Positions 63,569-64,000 of a DNA stretch of 64,000 nt are shown here, piece after piece (position 1 is the first letter of the stretch; each line of letters starts with the position of its first letter). This DNA is from Mycoplasma procyoni (GTDB lineage Bacteria; Bacillota_I; Bacilli_A; Mycoplasmatales; Metamycoplasmataceae). Position numbers and translations under genes: made by a program. The notes beneath the pieces are model-generated. The model saw only the letters and a list, made by a program, of their open reading frames with translations, was not told the origin of the DNA and did not search any database. The DNA is taken from positions 142,483 to 206,482 of the forward strand of contig NZ_JAFIDB010000001.1 of assembly GCF_017052595.1 (NCBI RefSeq), given 5' to 3'.

Positions 63569-63598
63569 AATGCAAAACTTAAGTTTTGTATTTTTTTA
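63569..63598 (+). terminator. Terminator of repeat lipoprotein gene
   Basis: AATGCAAAACTT-AAGTTTTGTATT followed by seven T. Confidence 0.87.
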
Positions 63599-63727
63599 TC
63601 TAAAAAAAGCAAAAAGCTTATTTTTACTGTATTTTTTCAGATATAATTCAAAAAATAGCAGAAATCTCCAGTTTTAGCTTGTTTGTTGTATTATAATTAA
63701 ATTAGACACATTTTAAGGAGCTTTATT

Positions 63728-63892
63728 ATGAAAGATAAATTTAAAAAAGTTATTTTAGGAGTTTCAGCAACAGCTGTTTTACCTATTGCAACAGTTGCTA
63801 CTGCAATCTCATGTAATCAAAACACAGCAAGTCAACAAAGTGCATCATCAGATGATACTTTAAGTCCAAAATACCTGTGTTTCCCAGTTTAG
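63728..63892 (+). pseudogene. Lipoprotein gene truncated by insertion
   Basis: 54 codons: signal peptide MKDKFKKVILGVSATAVLPI, lipobox AISC at ~26-29, then NQNTASQQSASSDDTLSPK, the usual start of a mycoplasmal surface lipoprotein. Homologues are far longer. The frame ends at TAG within sequence that looks like the terminus of an insertion element (from about 63874). TAAGGAG precedes the ATG, so the signal and promoter are intact and only the body is cut off. Confidence 0.75.
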
Positions 63893-64000
63893 GCAAGAAA
63901 CAAGAAATATCACTTTTTTACAAAAGTTGATATTTTTTTATAACAGCACTTTAGATAATATCTCCATAAATTCTTTATACAATAATTCTTCTTCAAGGTC
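63874..64000 (-). mobile_element. Probable end of an insertion sequence, continuing past the window
   Basis: A lipoprotein reading frame stops abruptly here. On the minus strand an open frame enters from the window edge (DLEEELLYKEFMEILSKVLL, stop at 63938-63940), like a transposase C-terminus. It is followed by a terminator hairpin (63907-63939). The likely terminal sequence is CTGTGTTTCCCAGTTTAGGC. The family cannot be fixed from this; an IS1634-type (IS4-related) element is one possibility. Confidence 0.5.
63907..63939 (-). terminator. Terminator of the putative transposase gene
   Basis: Stem ATATCA-A-CTTTT / AAAAG-TGATAT on the minus strand directly after the stop. Confidence 0.55.

Overview
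The window comes from an AT-rich wall-less bacterium of the Mycoplasma lineage (hominis/synoviae-type: Mycoplasmopsis/Metamycoplasma and relatives). TGA is read as Trp: nearly every long gene has in-frame TGA codons at positions where homologues have W, and the protein only becomes full length under genetic code 4. The coordinates below therefore join what look like fragments under the standard code. Other signs agree: many SC-lipobox lipoproteins, a P80/P60/HinT cluster, an MnuA-type nuclease, a DUF31 peptidase, and a release factor 1 gene. Species is not assigned.

Layout. 1-5.3 kb: RNase R (3' part), two tandem M17 aminopeptidases, a HAD phosphatase. 5.3-7.4 kb: tRNA-Lys and tRNA-Leu, azoreductase, stand-alone Smr protein, MutM. 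7.5-19.2 kb (minus): two ABC export-type systems. The second has a giant FtsX-type permease split by an in-frame TAA. 19.4-22.9 kb: rplK-rplA, an AlbA_2/HATPase regulator, and a non-coding block with a 287-bp-period repeat. 22.9-31.4 kb (minus): gyrB; an operon cdaA-mgtE-unknown-pgsA (c-di-AMP synthesis, Mg2+ transport, phospholipid synthesis); a CxxC-rich membrane protein; a coiled-coil surface protein. 31.7-39.3 kb: pgk, DUF31 lipoprotein, tsaD, a lipoprotein with two PEBP-like domains, prfA-prmC.

39.4-47.7 kb is the most striking part: a type I restriction-modification locus (hsdR-hsdM-hsdS, minus strand) with its own tyrosine recombinase, one spare N-terminal hsdS half and two spare C-terminal halves. 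All are bounded by copies of a 14-bp core with inverted arms (ATAGT TAAC ACTAT). Inversion at these sites would give up to 2 x 3 HsdS specificities.

47.9-56.8 kb: small membrane proteins, a GntR-type regulator, the P80-P60-HinT operon, tRNA-Thr, rsmE. 56.8-58.8 kb: an intergenic stretch with a probable unassigned minus-strand RNA, then metK behind a structured leader resembling a divergent SAM-I (S-box) riboswitch, then the SRP RNA. 59-64 kb: a YwaF-type membrane protein, MnuA-type nuclease, a four-repeat surface lipoprotein preceded by a 15-nt poly-T tract, and a lipoprotein truncated by what looks like the end of an insertion sequence.

All assignments were made by reading motifs; no database search was run.
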